From: Gymnopus androsaceus JB14
Taxonomy: Eukaryota > Basidiomycota > Agaricomycetes > Agaricales > Omphalotaceae
Length of the DNA: 64,000 bases
Direction: 5' to 3'
Assembly (NCBI GenBank): GCA_009733575.1
Contig: ML769427.1
Span: 1-64,000, forward strand
A model generated the notes under the pieces. That model did no database searches and was not told the origin of the DNA. It saw only the letters and a list, made by a program, of their open reading frames with translations. Position numbers and translations under genes: made by a program. Every line of letters begins with the position of its first letter. The first letter of the stretch is position 1. Below are positions 20,807 to 32,829 of the stretch, in pieces.

Positions 20807-22102
20807 ATGTCTCAAACAAACTCCCGTGTAGCTCTTGTTACTGGTGCGGCTCAAGGAATCGGCAGGGCTATCTCCATCCGCCTCGCCTCTGACGGGTTCA
20901 AAGTCGCGTTGAGTGACTTACCAAGCAAGAGAGAGCAGCTTGACGCTGTAGCTCTGGAAATTGATCAGAAACACCCGGGCTGGGAACTTTTGTCGCTCCT
21001 GCAGATGTATCTCAGGAGGAGCAAGTGAAGGAAATGGTGGAATCGTCTTCGAAGGCTTTAGGTGGTTTGGATGTGGCAAGTCTCTCAAGACATTCCTTCG
21101 TATGACCCAGTACCAATCGATGATGATTTACAGATGGTCTCGAATGCAGGGATAATGGGTGTTTACAAACCGATAATAGACATGTGTGCGTAATTCATCC
21201 TACTAGGGTGCTTTCAATCTGAACTGACCGTCACTTTCGCTGAAGCCCTGGAAGAGTTTGAACAAGTGCTACGAATAAACCTTCGCGGGTGCTTCCTTTG
21301 CTACAAATACGGAGGGAAAGAGATAATAGCTACCGGGCGTCCTGGAGGCAGACTTATTGGTTCTTCGTCGGTTGTTGGGAAGCAAGGTGCGTTGGCCTGA
21401 TCCCATTACATCGGATAAGCACCAAAAGTAATGGGTTTCTAGCCAGCGCGAACGCCAGCCAGTATTCTGCTTCCAAATTTGCGGTCCGGGGCTTGACTCA
21501 AAGTGCTGGTACGCGCCTACATCTCCTGTTGTTTCCTCATTATCAATCTCATCTTGACAAGCTTTGGAACTTGGCCAGTACGGAATCACGGTTAATGCAT
21601 ATGCACCAGGTATGCGTAATGATCATGTGCTTTTCAACGATTCTTGCTCACTGCTCGTCTAGGTACCATTCGCACCGCGATGTGTAAGGAGAACGTTACA
21701 CTATATGATTTCATCTTTCTGACGCCCAGCTATGTTTCTAGCCGAATTATTGTGGAATGGGACCCTGGATATAAAAGAAGTATGCTTATCCGTTTGAAAG
21801 TCTTTGATTACACATTTCTGACAATATCGCTCGTGCTTGTATAGGTCCTTCCTGCCTTACCATCATTCGCAAAGATCGGAGAACCAGAAGACGTTGCCAG
21901 CATCGTTTCGTACCTGGCATCGAAGGAGTCTCATTATATCACTGGTAAGTCAGCTCTATATCAGTCGACTATATTCCATATTGACATCGTTCAAAGGGCA
22001 AACTGTACGTGGTCTTGTTGTGTATCACTGTTCAGAACGTGAGGTCAGAGGCGCTAATACTACTTCAAGATATCCGTCAATGGTGGTTTATATTTCGATT
22101 GA
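20807..22102 (+). CDS. Short-chain dehydrogenase/reductase, ten exons, one apparent 1-nt deletion
   Basis: A classical SDR of about 260 residues. The N-terminus has the Rossmann motif TGAAQGIGRA, then NAG (in SNAGIMGVYK), the catalytic Ser in GSSSVVGKQ, YSASKFAVRG (YxxxK) and the ending VNGGLYFD. It resembles acetoin/diacetyl reductase-type SDRs, but the substrate is a guess. Exons: 20807-21075, 21134-21185, 21246-21386, 21443-21508, 21562-21609, 21663-21683, 21730-21779, 21845-21944, 21997-22004 and 22070-22102. The first intron has a GC donor (GCAAGT). Exons 6 and 9 are only 21 and 8 nt. All junctions keep frame, but exon 1 shifts frame near 20985 and needs one extra base. It is either a consensus error or a recent lesion. 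Confidence 0.85.
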
Positions 22103-22995
22103 TTTAAATGATATGTACAGCGTTTTACAGGAAACGAAAATGGCCCACTATCTCATGAATCGCTGGTGGCGCAGCTACATGCTTCAGGTTTGCTTCAGGT
22201 TCTACCACTGACAGCCATGGAACTGTACCTCCTTTACCTGCCAAACATCCTGGTCTGCAAGTGATCTTTAGATAACGCTAGCAAAAGTTGAGCGGTGCGG
22301 ATGTCAATCAGCAACCTATAAAGCAACAGCTTGAAGCTGCAGCTCGGCGATTCGAGAGATGAGTAAGAGACGCCGTGATCTTATTCACGTGATTTGACAT
22401 TTACCGCTGTTCTTTGTCACAGATTTCGCTCCGAGACGTATTTTTCATTCCTCATAAGTATTGACCTTTAAGCTTTAAGCTCGAAAGACAAGCATTGAAC
22501 CTCGGGGACTTGGCTCACTGAAACAACGTACGTAGGCCGTTAGACGACCTACGATGTATACTGTCGTATTGCTCCCTCTAACGTTTCAATTTTCAAGCCC
22601 AGGTTCAAACTCAATGAGTCGCATTGGACTACTGTTGTGAGCTGATAATTTCGATCTCAATGATGTATACTTCATATCATCAATATCCACAGCTCGATGA
22701 GTCAAATTCCGAAACTTTGTACATATAAATCGCAATGCCCACCATTCCAAGTCGTACGATAAATCTGGAAGTCGTTTCGTTTATTGAGTCCCATCGGAGA
22801 TACGAGACACCCTTAGTCAACCCTTAGTGACTCTGATTTGAAAGTTGAAAATTGAACCAAAGAAAATGAGCTCATCGTTGGTTAATCGTCGAACTAGATA
22901 GATGTCAAAAAACAGCTTGGACCACCTGTAGCGAAGCATAGGCGCTGTGTAGCTTATGATAGCTCAATAGCAAAGTGTGTATTCCAGCAACTCTA
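22103..22995. other. Intergenic, no gene seen
   Basis: The sequence between the SDR stop and the end of the VIT-VWA gene contains no ORF or repeat I can support. Confidence 0.5.
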
Positions 22996-25888
22996 CTAAG
23001 CCGCTATCCCAATGCTCAACAAACTCTCCACACTCTTCCGCAATTCCCTTGCTTTCTCCGCTCCAACCTCTTGCTTCGCCCACTCCTCCGCCTTCCCTTG
23101 CATATCCGCCACCTCCTCACCTGCATACTTCTCCATCCAAACTACTGCAACAAGAGTAGCAGCAACATGTCGATTGTCGATACCCACTTTACTGTGCCTG
23201 GCGAGAGATTGTTCGAAATCATAGATGGTATTTGGAAGCAAGAGAGCTGCGTGATTGGCGTCTGCATTCGTTTCTGTATCTTTCAATTTGATGCCGTTCC
23301 GGAGAAGATTGAGAAGTGCGACTGTGAGCAAAAACCCTCCGTGCCATTGCTGGAGTCGAGCTAGGGCTGCAACAAAGGCACTGTGAGTCGTTGGGGTGGC
23401 GGCGGGCGAGGTACTCGTATGCATCGTTGCTTTTTCCTTCTTTTTGGTAAGAACTTGACCTGAGCTAGAAGTAGTAGTCGCAGAAGTCCTCCTTTCGCTT
23501 CTTTTACTACGAGTCCTACCCTGGGGAACACGAGTAGGCGGCGGGGGAGCAGGACTCGGACGCAGGACAGCGACGCTTTTAGAGGGTTCAGAAGGACCGT
23601 CGTCGAAAAGTCCGAAACCCATGTCATCGTCAGATTCTTCTCTGTCACTATCATAGCCAGTGCCGTAGCCAGATGGAACGACAGTCTGCTTCCTAGGATC
23701 CACAGCGAGGAAACTAGTATATCGACTCGCAAGCCCATACGTCGTTCCTAGACGGACGATATCCTTCTCGAGATACGCGGCTTTGAGTTCGGGGTCGGAG
23801 ACGGTAGTCGTTGTCGAAGTAGTAGTTTCGAATGCAGCAGAGACAGAGGAAGGAAAAGCATGTGTCCCATCCTCGCGATCTCTAATAAGAGATTTAGCCG
23901 CTAGAGTATGAAGGAATGCGTTTGCGTTGGGACTGGAACTGAACGCTAGTGGGTTCGGAAGGACTGTTGAAACCGGTACCCTAAGTTCAACCAAAGCACC
24001 TGTCGTGATTACTATGCCTTTGACCTTGATCTCCATGGGCTTCACTGCGTGGCCGTTTGGAGAACGAATGATAGCGTAAATTTGAGTTCTCGTCCCAGGG
24101 AACACGCTGGGTATGACCAGAGGCGATTGTTGAATACGTGCGGGTGGAGGAAGACTTGGGTTAGGTTTGGGAAGGGGACCAGTGGGATGAAGTTGGGATT
24201 GGGATGGCGCATTGGCATTAGTATCATCAAAGAGGTTGATAGTAGCAGCAGAAGCATCCTGGGGTTGAGCTTCCTGCTTGGAATCCTCAACGACAACGAA
24301 ATCATCCCTAGGCCTCATCTTCTAAGCCTCATCTTCGTCATTTACTCCCCACGCAACCTCAACTTTCACCTGCGGTGTCCGCGCTGCCTTGACCAATCTC
24401 GCGCACTTGCCCACCACCGCTTCTCCCTGTTTCACATACACTGCAAATCCACCTCCCGCACGGGCGATGCTATCACATGTATCGCTCGATGCACCGTTCC
24501 CGATACCGACTGTGAAAACACGTATGAAGGATTTGGACTCCGTGAGGGCAGCGAGAGCAGAACGAGTGTGCTGGACGCAAGTAGAAACATCCCACGCACT
24601 GCCGTCTGTGAGGAGGAAGACTGCTACTGGACGAGCGATGGGTCTGTGCAGCGAGTCGTACACCATTTTCAGAGCTGAGGCGATCTCGGTACCGCCGTAG
24701 TTGGCTTCCATGGAGCTGAATTAACATTGGTCAGTATATGAATTGAAAGATACTTGACAGAAGCAACCTACTCCACATGTTTCGTCGCTTCCTCCAGTGT
24801 AGTTTGAGAGTACTTCCGACTGTGTTCCCACAGCTTCGAAGTTGTTGACCCAAACGAAACAACATTGAACGTCGTCCCTGACGCTAGGCAGGCCTCGAAG
24901 CAAGACAACCAACGCTTCCTGGACAAGCTGTAAATTCTGCCCCTGCATGCTTCCACTCCGATCGACGAGAAAAACGTATTCCATTCCTCCTGAAAGGTCG
25001 GGGAGGTTGAATCGAGGGACAAATGTCAATGCTATGGCGGCAGTCTCATGATTGGGACTTGGATGTCTCTCGATAAAGCACCGAGGAGCGTCCAGTCCCT
25101 CTGCGCTAATAACTAGAACGACGTCTTGAGTCAGGAAGCCAGTGTTATCAGCGAGGGAGACACTGGCAAAGTGAGAAGATGTCCTTGTCTCAGTCTGAGC
25201 GAGGTTGTCCGGAATACCGAGTTCAACCAAGACGGGATGTCCGGAAGGGCAAGAAATACTTTTGATAGCTCCAGCCTGCTGAACGACAACGTTCATCTGG
25301 AACGGCTGATGGCGGTGCTGCCTTGAGCACTGTTATAAGTAGGAGCTGCTCCGTATCTCTGCGCGTAGGATCGAGGAAAGGTAAATTTGACCTGGTCTTT
25401 CTTCTCGTCATCCATGAGGGACATCACATATCGCAGGTTGATTGTTACAGTTTCGGAAGGGAGAATGTTTCCGACCGCGATGGAAAATACTATTCAAAGA
25501 TCATGTTAGACTAAACTCAACGTGAAAAGAAATCGCTCAACATACTATCCGATGTTTCCTGCCGACCCAAACTCGCAGTATGACCGGCTTTTACAGCCGC
25601 ATCGTACTCGCGCTTTGCTTCTTCTTTCTCCTTGACAGTTCCTTCAACCTTAGTCCCGTCCTGCCTGACCATTTCGAATCCACAAACGGCAGCGTCAGCC
25701 ATCATTCCAAACGTATAAACACCTGAAGCAGCAGTTTTCAAGTGTTCTGGACTGGTAAACCGTTGAGAGATCGTAACAGAGGCATGGACGTCTGCAATTA
25801 GGACTTGAGTGGAACATTCGTCCAGTATGAGGTCGGATCGAGAATTCGAGTCGTAGAGACGACAGTAGATGTTTCTGAATGCTGACAT
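22996..25888 (-). CDS. VIT and von Willebrand factor A domain protein, with three apparent lesions
   Basis: Three exons (25888-25546, 25489-24772, 24715-22996) encode about 900 residues. The first 130 or so form a VIT domain (ASVTISQRFTSPE, EKEEAKREYDAAV). A VWA domain follows with the metal-binding motif VDRSGSMQG (DxSxS) and NYGGTEIASAL. The C-terminal 440 residues are a P/S/T-rich linker and a helical tail. Such proteins are widespread in basidiomycetes and probably act in protein binding; their role is not well defined. Three problems exist: a frame change near 25300, another near 24890 (between LLRGLPSV and TTFNVVSFGS), and an in-frame TAG at 24319-24321. I chose the ATG giving MSAFRNIY as start because the VIT domain begins shortly after it. 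Confidence 0.8.
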
Positions 25889-28000
25889 GGTAGATAGGTA
25901 GGTGAGTAGCTGAGAGCCTAGATCGATTGCCAAACTTCAAGTCTTTTATATTCACCTTTCACGGAAACGCCATTGAGTCAAAGTAAGTGAGCAGGAAAAC
26001 TCTGCGCAACCGACAACTATCATGGGTCCCGAAAGGCAAAAAACGTCAGAGCTGGTCATTCTTGGTAACAGGGCAGTGATCTTGGAAACGTGCGTTAGCA
26101 CAAGTCGAAATTAACTGTCATTGTCAGAGAAGATAATCCCAACTTACGCGGTCTCGTGACGTTTTTGAGAAAGTTTCCGCGCTCGCAAGGTCTTCTCGGA
26201 GGTAGATAGATATACTGTAAAATAAACATAAGCGAAAAAACGCATCATAACTACCGAACGAATACGCACAATAGCAAGTATAATCCTCCAATCTGACTCA
26301 CGCTTGATGATCTTTTCTTCCTTCTCCACGGACAACCAACTTGAAGTTTCAAGATCGGATTCTCGAGAGAGCTGCTGGAATCCATGCATATGCAGTTGTA
26401 TATTGAGGGAAGTCGATTCAAACAATAATTGATGAATGCTCTACTTCAACCTCAGGAGGTCGATAATGAGTCCATAACTGAAGCAGATTATGCAGCGAAT
26501 TGCGACTGAAGTGTAGGAGTTTGAGCCAAAGAATAAGATGGACTTGAAATACGCACCTCAAGCGAGAGTATAAGTTTAATCAGCTTCAGCCCGAAAACTC
26601 TCGTGGGTTAGTCTGCCAAATCGCGTGGAGGCTTTGATTAGTACGACCAGGTCCAACAAAACTGATAGACATGCCTGAACCAACTTGAACCTAGCATAAT
26701 TGCTACCGGTTCAGTTCCATTTCTAACGCTCTTCGATAAACCATAAGTGAGAGCAATGATAGCGCAAGAATTTAACAACAGCCAAGTTCGCCGTAGAATC
26801 GCAGTGGAGTACTAGAAGTCTTAAAGTCTTAGGTAGCAGAAGAGCGATGAAAAAGTTGAAAAACCGGGTCAACACGTCGCGCGAGTCGTTGTCGTACATG
26901 TACCTTCTCCATCTGAGGCATCTTCAAGAGCAGTGATAGATGCCATAGCCAGTGGCTACGAGTCGTTGGAAGAGTAAAGTTGTGTTTTTCTTATTTTTCG
27001 GTATTTTACGATTTATTTATTTGTTTTCGGTCAAATTTGACCGTGAGACAAGAATTTCTCAAACATCTGTAAGCACTTATTTAACAAGCGCTTATTCTGA
27101 ATTCACCTTTAAGTTCTGTCTAGTCACCATCGGACTCGCATTATGCTTCGGGCTCCTGCACTGTTACATATCGGCTTGATTGCATACAGATTCACAGAAT
27201 GGAACCATTCAACCACCACTGCCATAGTTAATGTGTGTCCAACTCAGTTGCAAGACTCGAATTTCGAAACCAACCATCTGGGTCTCTGACTGCTTTGATA
27301 TGAGCCTTGGCTTAGTACTGCCTTGCCACTGCCTCTATACACTCCCACTTATAAAAAAAAGTTGAAGTTACGCTCCATCGCAACTCTGTTAGAATCCGAG
27401 GTGCACATGCTCACTAGTCTCCCCTTAGACAGACTTGGACATACACTGACGATTTATATATTGGTCCTTGGAGGCCTCCAAAGGAAACGGTAGGTGCTTC
27501 AAACAATATTGCCCATTTGTATCCTTTACCTATGTTTTTCGGGTTGAATAAATCGGAAGTAAGCACTTTCGAATCTTGGACCATCAGTAGAGAAGAAGTG
27601 TGTGCAGGAATGCCTCATGCCCGGCACTACTACTGTCAGCTAATTACTTAATACATGCAAATCCTCGACTCAAGACAAGAATGGCGGTGAGCAAAAATAC
27701 AAATACTCGTATGCTTGTATTTCTTGCATATAATTCATTAAACATTTATAATCAATGATAGCAGGGTGACAATCTGTTTCTGTAGCCTTCAGAACGGCAG
27801 AAATACTCGCAGGACCTACTATATACACACATCCGTACGGATCGTCGGTGTATAACGAGTTCGCCTAGGGGAGACTATTGGCAGAACAGTTTCTCCATCA
27901 TGGAGTATGCAAAGGGATTATTAATTGACCAAGGAATAAATACCATATCTTCTCATCTTCGTTACAGGTCCTTCGGCCATCGGTAATGTGTAGAAAGGGG
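25889..28000. other. Intergenic; one weak small-ORF candidate
   Basis: No recognisable gene. A minus-strand candidate at about 26391-26144 (MHGFQQLSRESDLETSSW, possible 80-90 nt intron, ending KLSQKRHETA) would give a peptide of about 55 residues, but it has no family support. The ORF at 26952-27179 is hydrophobic, short and AT-rich and is probably chance. Confidence 0.3.
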
Positions 28001-28053
28001 GGATTCGTCAGCCAATAGTCATGATTCATGAAGACTCCGAAGAGGTATATAAC
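28001..28053 (+). promoter_or_regulatory. Conserved promoter of dehydrogenase copy B
   Basis: GGATTCGTCAGCCAA at 28001-28015 and the TATA-like AGAGGTATATAAC at 28041-28053 are shared with copies A and C, at similar distances upstream of the ATGCATCTCAT start. Confidence 0.55.
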
Positions 28054-28094
28054 TTGAGGTATTTGCTTCGAAATCCTTACATATATCGCCCACT

Positions 28095-29099
28095 ATGCAT
28101 CTCATCATTGGCACAGGAAACGTCGGGCTCCCGCTCTCTCGACTCTTTCACACTTCCAACATCCCTGCCCTCTCTACCAGCCGTGCGGGGAATGTTCCTT
28201 CCCCACTTACCGGCGTCGCATTCGATTGGAACGACCCCTCGACATTTGATAATCCCTTTTTCTCATGCACAGGCGGCGTCAGACATTATACAAAGTATTT
28301 TCATGACACCTCCTCCGTCCATCGACATGGTCCAAGCTATGAAACCTTTCATCGATTTCGCTGCCAAGGAAAAGGGCGTGAAACGATTTGTTCTTCTCAG
28401 TTCTAGCTTGGTGCCTCCTCTGGGCGGCATTGTTCATGGTGCGGTCCATAAGTATATTTCGGAACTAGGAGTGGAGTATGCAGCGATTCGGCCTTCGTGG
28501 TTCTTCCGTATGTGATTCTTCATTTGTGCACTGTGTCCCTGCTAGAAGTGTGCTAACCATTCTCTCTCCTGCAGAAAACTTTCACCCTCCGGCGCCCGGC
28601 TTCGTATTCTACGCCGACCCGGAAAACGGTACTGTAATATCCTCTACAGGCTCCGGAAAAGTCGGTTTCGTCGACGCGAGAGATATTGCAGAATCTGCGT
28701 TCCGTGCTATGACCGAGAAGGAACCACTCAACGGGTCATACATTGTGTTTGGCCCCGAGTTGCTCACTTATACGGATGTAAGTCTCTTCAGGTTGCTCAA
28801 AGTGGTTTACCGACTACCGTTTCTTTCGTTCGTAGGTCGCGAAAATCCTCTCATCCGTCACCGGTCGGTCCATCACTCATCGCAACCTTTCTCGGAGCGA
28901 GTTTGAAGAACACGCAAAGCGAGTGATCCCCCATACTGAAGCAATAACGACAGTAGAAGATATGCTCAGAAATGGCGCTGAGGAGAGGCTTTTCCTTGAC
29001 GGAGGTGCTGAAGATGGGAAGGAGAAGGAGGTAATTTGGAAAGGAAAAAGATCGTTCCAGATTTATGCTGAAGAAATCAAGGATGTTTGGATGAATTAA
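28095..29099 (+). pseudogene. NmrA-like/EasG-type dehydrogenase, copy B, one frameshift
   Basis: It has the same three-exon structure as copy A: 28095-28507, 28575-28777 and 28836-29099. Exon 1 carries one extra T in a T-run near 28256-28261, which moves the frame before FSHAQAASDIIQ. It also has one extra codon (LVPPLGG against LVPLGG). Exons 2 and 3 are intact and retain VDARDIAESAF and GPELLTYT. Because the only lesion is a homopolymer change, a consensus error is possible and the gene may be functional. The sequence just downstream is repeat DNA (29123 onward). Confidence 0.8.
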
Positions 29100-29122
29100 T
29101 CATGTCTTGAGTGGATTGCGAG

Positions 29123-29660
29123 TATATAAATGTAACAATGTGTATTGGCTCGACCAGACTCCTGAAAAAAGTCGGGTCAGCCATGACTTCACACTAGCCT
29201 AGCGAGGACTCGAAGGAAAGAGATTAAAAAACTTGTATGCATATGCAATGATCATTCTGCAATGACTCGCCAGACTGAAGTAACTCTTCGGATATGGCAG
29301 TAATTGAAGATCTTCATTCTTTCATTCTAGCTCCGCTTACTATCATTGAAAGATCGAAGGAATAAAAGAAGGAAGAAAAGTACTAGTGCAAAACACAGGT
29401 AGAGTATCTTGCCTTGTTATTCCTTGGTTGGGAGTCGAACCCAGCGAATGCATTTAGTTGCGTCAACATGACACATGTAGGTACACGACGAAGACATTTA
29501 TCAGCCTGCTTTGGGAATGATTTGTCAGTATACACGATCATGAACGAGCGATGCTATTGTAGTAAATATGCACATACAGTGACTGTCGCCTATATCCCAC
29601 AAAACCTCCCCGTTCCCTATTCCCGCTCCCCCTCAGGCTGTACCCTCCTTCCCTGGAAAT
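29123..29660 (+). repeat. Dispersed repeat, CpG-retaining copy
   Basis: Sequence from about 29123 to 29585 is repeated in direct orientation at 32830-33561. The next segment (about 29588-29660) is found in inverted orientation at about 33680-33745. This copy retains CG dinucleotides that read TG or CA in the other. On the minus strand it contains GGGTTCGACTCCCA, which fits a polymerase III B box. Confidence 0.8.
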
Positions 29661-31083
29661 TTTTGAAATTCCCATGCCCTTTGAAGGGATTGTACCCTTC
29701 ACAGCAAGATTATGGAAAATGGGAGTTGAACAAATGCTCAACATATGTTCCATATTCATGTGGAGCAATTTTCAGTATTTAAGAAGGTCAACTGAGAGCT
29801 GAGGAGATAGGATTTTTATGCCAATTTACCCATATTTTGCTTCTAGTCTCTCAGATCTGAGTGTAAAATCACCAAAAAAACAAAAAAAAAAAAAACCAGA
29901 GCGTCCCAGTGTGCATTGAAATAAGTTGTTCGAAGCGAATTTCGGAGAAGTGTCTTGAGAGTATCGATACAAGCTCTCCGTTGGAAATTTCCTTTTATAA
30001 ACGCCACGTGGGGTCAGCTGAGTTTGCCTGACGCCTATCTTACTAGTCCAGTGATAGACAGGTAGATATATCATCTGGAACTTGCACCAATGCTATGTAG
30101 TGCTGGGTAGTGTCGGCTAGTGCCCTAGTTCGGCTAGTGACCTCGACTCTACCTAATGCTGCATAGTACATTACGGAAACCAATATCTTGCCCTTTTGGG
30201 CCATAAATCCAAATCGTTTGATCTATAGATTAGTATCACCACTGAATAGTCGCCGCTGTCGTTCCTTTCTTGGCAGTGGATTTATATTTTTTTACATGCC
30301 TTCAGGTAGGATTTGGATGATACAAGGAGGCAAAACAATTAAATTTTATTGCTACTGGTAAGTAAGTAATACTAATAGTAAGTAATATAACAATGAGTAA
30401 AATGCTAAGGTATTCATGAACTTGAAAGGGATTGGAGAGTGACTTGGAAGATGAATGTAAGGACTTATTATCATACACAAGAGTTGAAGGAAAAGATGCG
30501 GGAGCACAGAACCGACTCCGCAACACTTATATATGCCCTGCCAGAGGGACTTATGAGTTTTCTTTTTTTCAAGCGGGAACAGGATGTCAAAACGTAACAA
30601 TGTTCAATGTCAACAAAAATGCGCAATAACCGGGGCAAATGTCAAACTCACGTCCAGATTCGATGTGCGATTCTGTCAATAAGGGTCTGATAATTATCTT
30701 ACTTTACTAGGTGACACTACAGCACTAAGCGGTACTATGTAGTGGGGTCTTTACTATACGACAGAAAGCCAGTTCCAGATGATAATCAAAAGCGTTGACT
30801 ACAAATTAACTTCAAAAGATGAACAAAAAGATGAACAATCAAAAGATGAACAACGATGTAAGTATACTAGTATCATTAATCAAAATGGTTGCAGTGCATT
30901 TAATGTCCGTTTTTGGGGAATTGTGATGGATTATAGCGTCTTTTTTTGCATATAAGACTAGTTCTCTTGATGATGTTGACCGATATCCGACCACTAGACT
31001 AGACTCTCAGTAACTTTTTAGTGCCCACATCGCAGGCTGAGAACTTAGAAGTAAATCACGGGTGATTTGCTTCTGACTCCAAA
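29661..31083. other. Intergenic, no gene seen
   Basis: AT-rich DNA with short ORFs only. A short tandem AAAAGATGAACAA motif occurs near 30818-30852. Nothing recognisable. Confidence 0.45.
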
Positions 31084-32464
31084 ATGTCTGAGTCACCGAG
31101 TTTTCAAACTTCTATTTCCCTTAATACATTGCCTTTGATGCTTGAAGTTGGCAATTTGATACTGGCATCATTCGCATATGGTACGTTGTGTCGATGGGTT
31201 TGTTGAATAATTTTGTTGGAGTTTCTTATCATAATACCTTTCAGGTTTTTTTTTCCTTGGAACATGCATCGCAATTTCTCTGTCGGCGTACGTATACTAA
31301 TGTTTAAAACTACTTGGTGCGATCTCATAGTATCAACTTCTCTAGCAGGTCAAGCTCCGGAAAGCCCAAACTTGTTGTTCTGGTCTGCCTCATCACGATA
31401 TTCATTTGTTTTACTTGGAATACAATAAACATGATGGCATTTTATATGAATGACATCTGGTATTCATATGTAAAAGACCTTATAGTGGAGGACACTACCA
31501 GTGATCTAGAATTAATCGAAGACATTATAGAATTTTTTTCACGGATGGAACTTCCATATGATTATATGCAGCCATGGCCTCCAACAATCATTGTCAGTTT
31601 TATTCAGTTTGAATCCAATTTCAAGCTCAACTTCCAATTCTTACTAGCTGCTTTTGAGTGATTTTATTGTTACTTGGAGAGCATGGGCTCTCTTCCCACA
31701 TAACAAAATCTGGAGATTATTGTTACTTACCATGATGGTCGGTAATACATGTATGTTGTTTTCTGAAACTTTTAGAGGCACAAGTGGTTCATACTAATGG
31801 ATATACTGTTTTCCTTTTTGCCTACTTAGTTATCAACATCCTGGACTGCAGTTTCCACAATTTAATCAGTGATGATTCTAGGATTGATACAGCAATAGGA
31901 ACATTTGCAGTTTTCAATGATCCAAAGCTTGACTGGATTTCAGTGGTACTATCATTTGCAGTAAATTTTTTAGCCACACTTTCAATCATCTGGAAGGCAT
32001 GGTGAGTGCAGCCTCAATTTTCTTATCACTGGACTCCCTGCAACTTGAAAGCAAATAACTCATAGGCATCACCATCGCTTCCTAGCTGAAGCATCAATCA
32101 GAAAAAAAACACAGGTTCAAAAGATACTACTTCTTCTGATTGAATCTGGGTCTATATTTTGTGTGGCACAGGCAGTGTATCTTGGCTTTATATTCTCAGA
32201 CAAGATCACTTCAATTGACACCAAGACATCAGTCACCTCATACACAATCCCTGTGACTCAGATTCTCACCATTGCTGCTGTGAGTGAAGTTATGCTGATC
32301 CTACATTACTTTTTGCCAGCTCAATTATTTATCTTATTCAATGTTTTTTATAGGCATGGTATCCTGCTATGGTTGTAATGTTAATCCACTGTCAGGAAGA
32401 TTCTATTCCTGGAATGGAACCATTTTATGACCATGGCAGTGATATTTCAGCTGCTAATAGATAG
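31084..32464 (+). pseudogene. Fungal seven-helix membrane protein, probably decayed
   Basis: It has six or seven exons. The clear ones are 31084-31180, 31245-31287, 31331-31592 and 31648-31750. Two further coding blocks, about 31784-32000 and 32060-32464, lie downstream. Hydrophobic segments alternate with short loops. Recognisable family phrases are LLLSDFIVTWRAWALF, LSFAV followed by an IIWKAWHHHRF block, KILLLLIESGSIFC and AAWYPAMVVMLIHC. This is the pattern of a large uncharacterised basidiomycete multi-pass family. The junction after 31750 leads to a TAG in the expected frame, so the copy is probably dead. The gene sits in CpG-poor repeat DNA. The function of the family is unknown. Confidence 0.6.
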
Positions 32465-32829
32465 TGGCATTATGCTGGAGAATGTTAGAGAATATTAGGT
32501 GCTTTTAAAACTGGACACTGCCACTGTCAGTGAGATGATTTCTTACAAATATAATGCCTTCTGAGAATAAATATCATGTTGTAAATATCCATGTGATTAC
32601 AATATTGACATGCATTTAGGATGTATGGCAAATGTGTGATTGCACGGTTGCACCTTGTACTGCAGATATGCCTCATCATACTCATTGTGAGCATACCTGA
32701 TCTCTGTGCTCTTCAGGAACTGCTTCAAGCTTGCAGTTCACAATATGTCCTAGCCTCAATTTCCCTAAAGTATCTTGAAATTTTCAGAGACTTTCATCAA
32801 AGACCAGACTCCATCTTCAGACCATGTCA
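32465..32829. other. Intergenic, no gene seen
   Basis: Very few CG dinucleotides. No ORF or repeat can be supported beyond the general CpG-poor character of the island. Confidence 0.4.

Noticed and set aside
26952..27179. 75-residue hydrophobic ORF
   Set aside because: Short, AT-driven composition, no homology recognised and no supporting introns or promoter.
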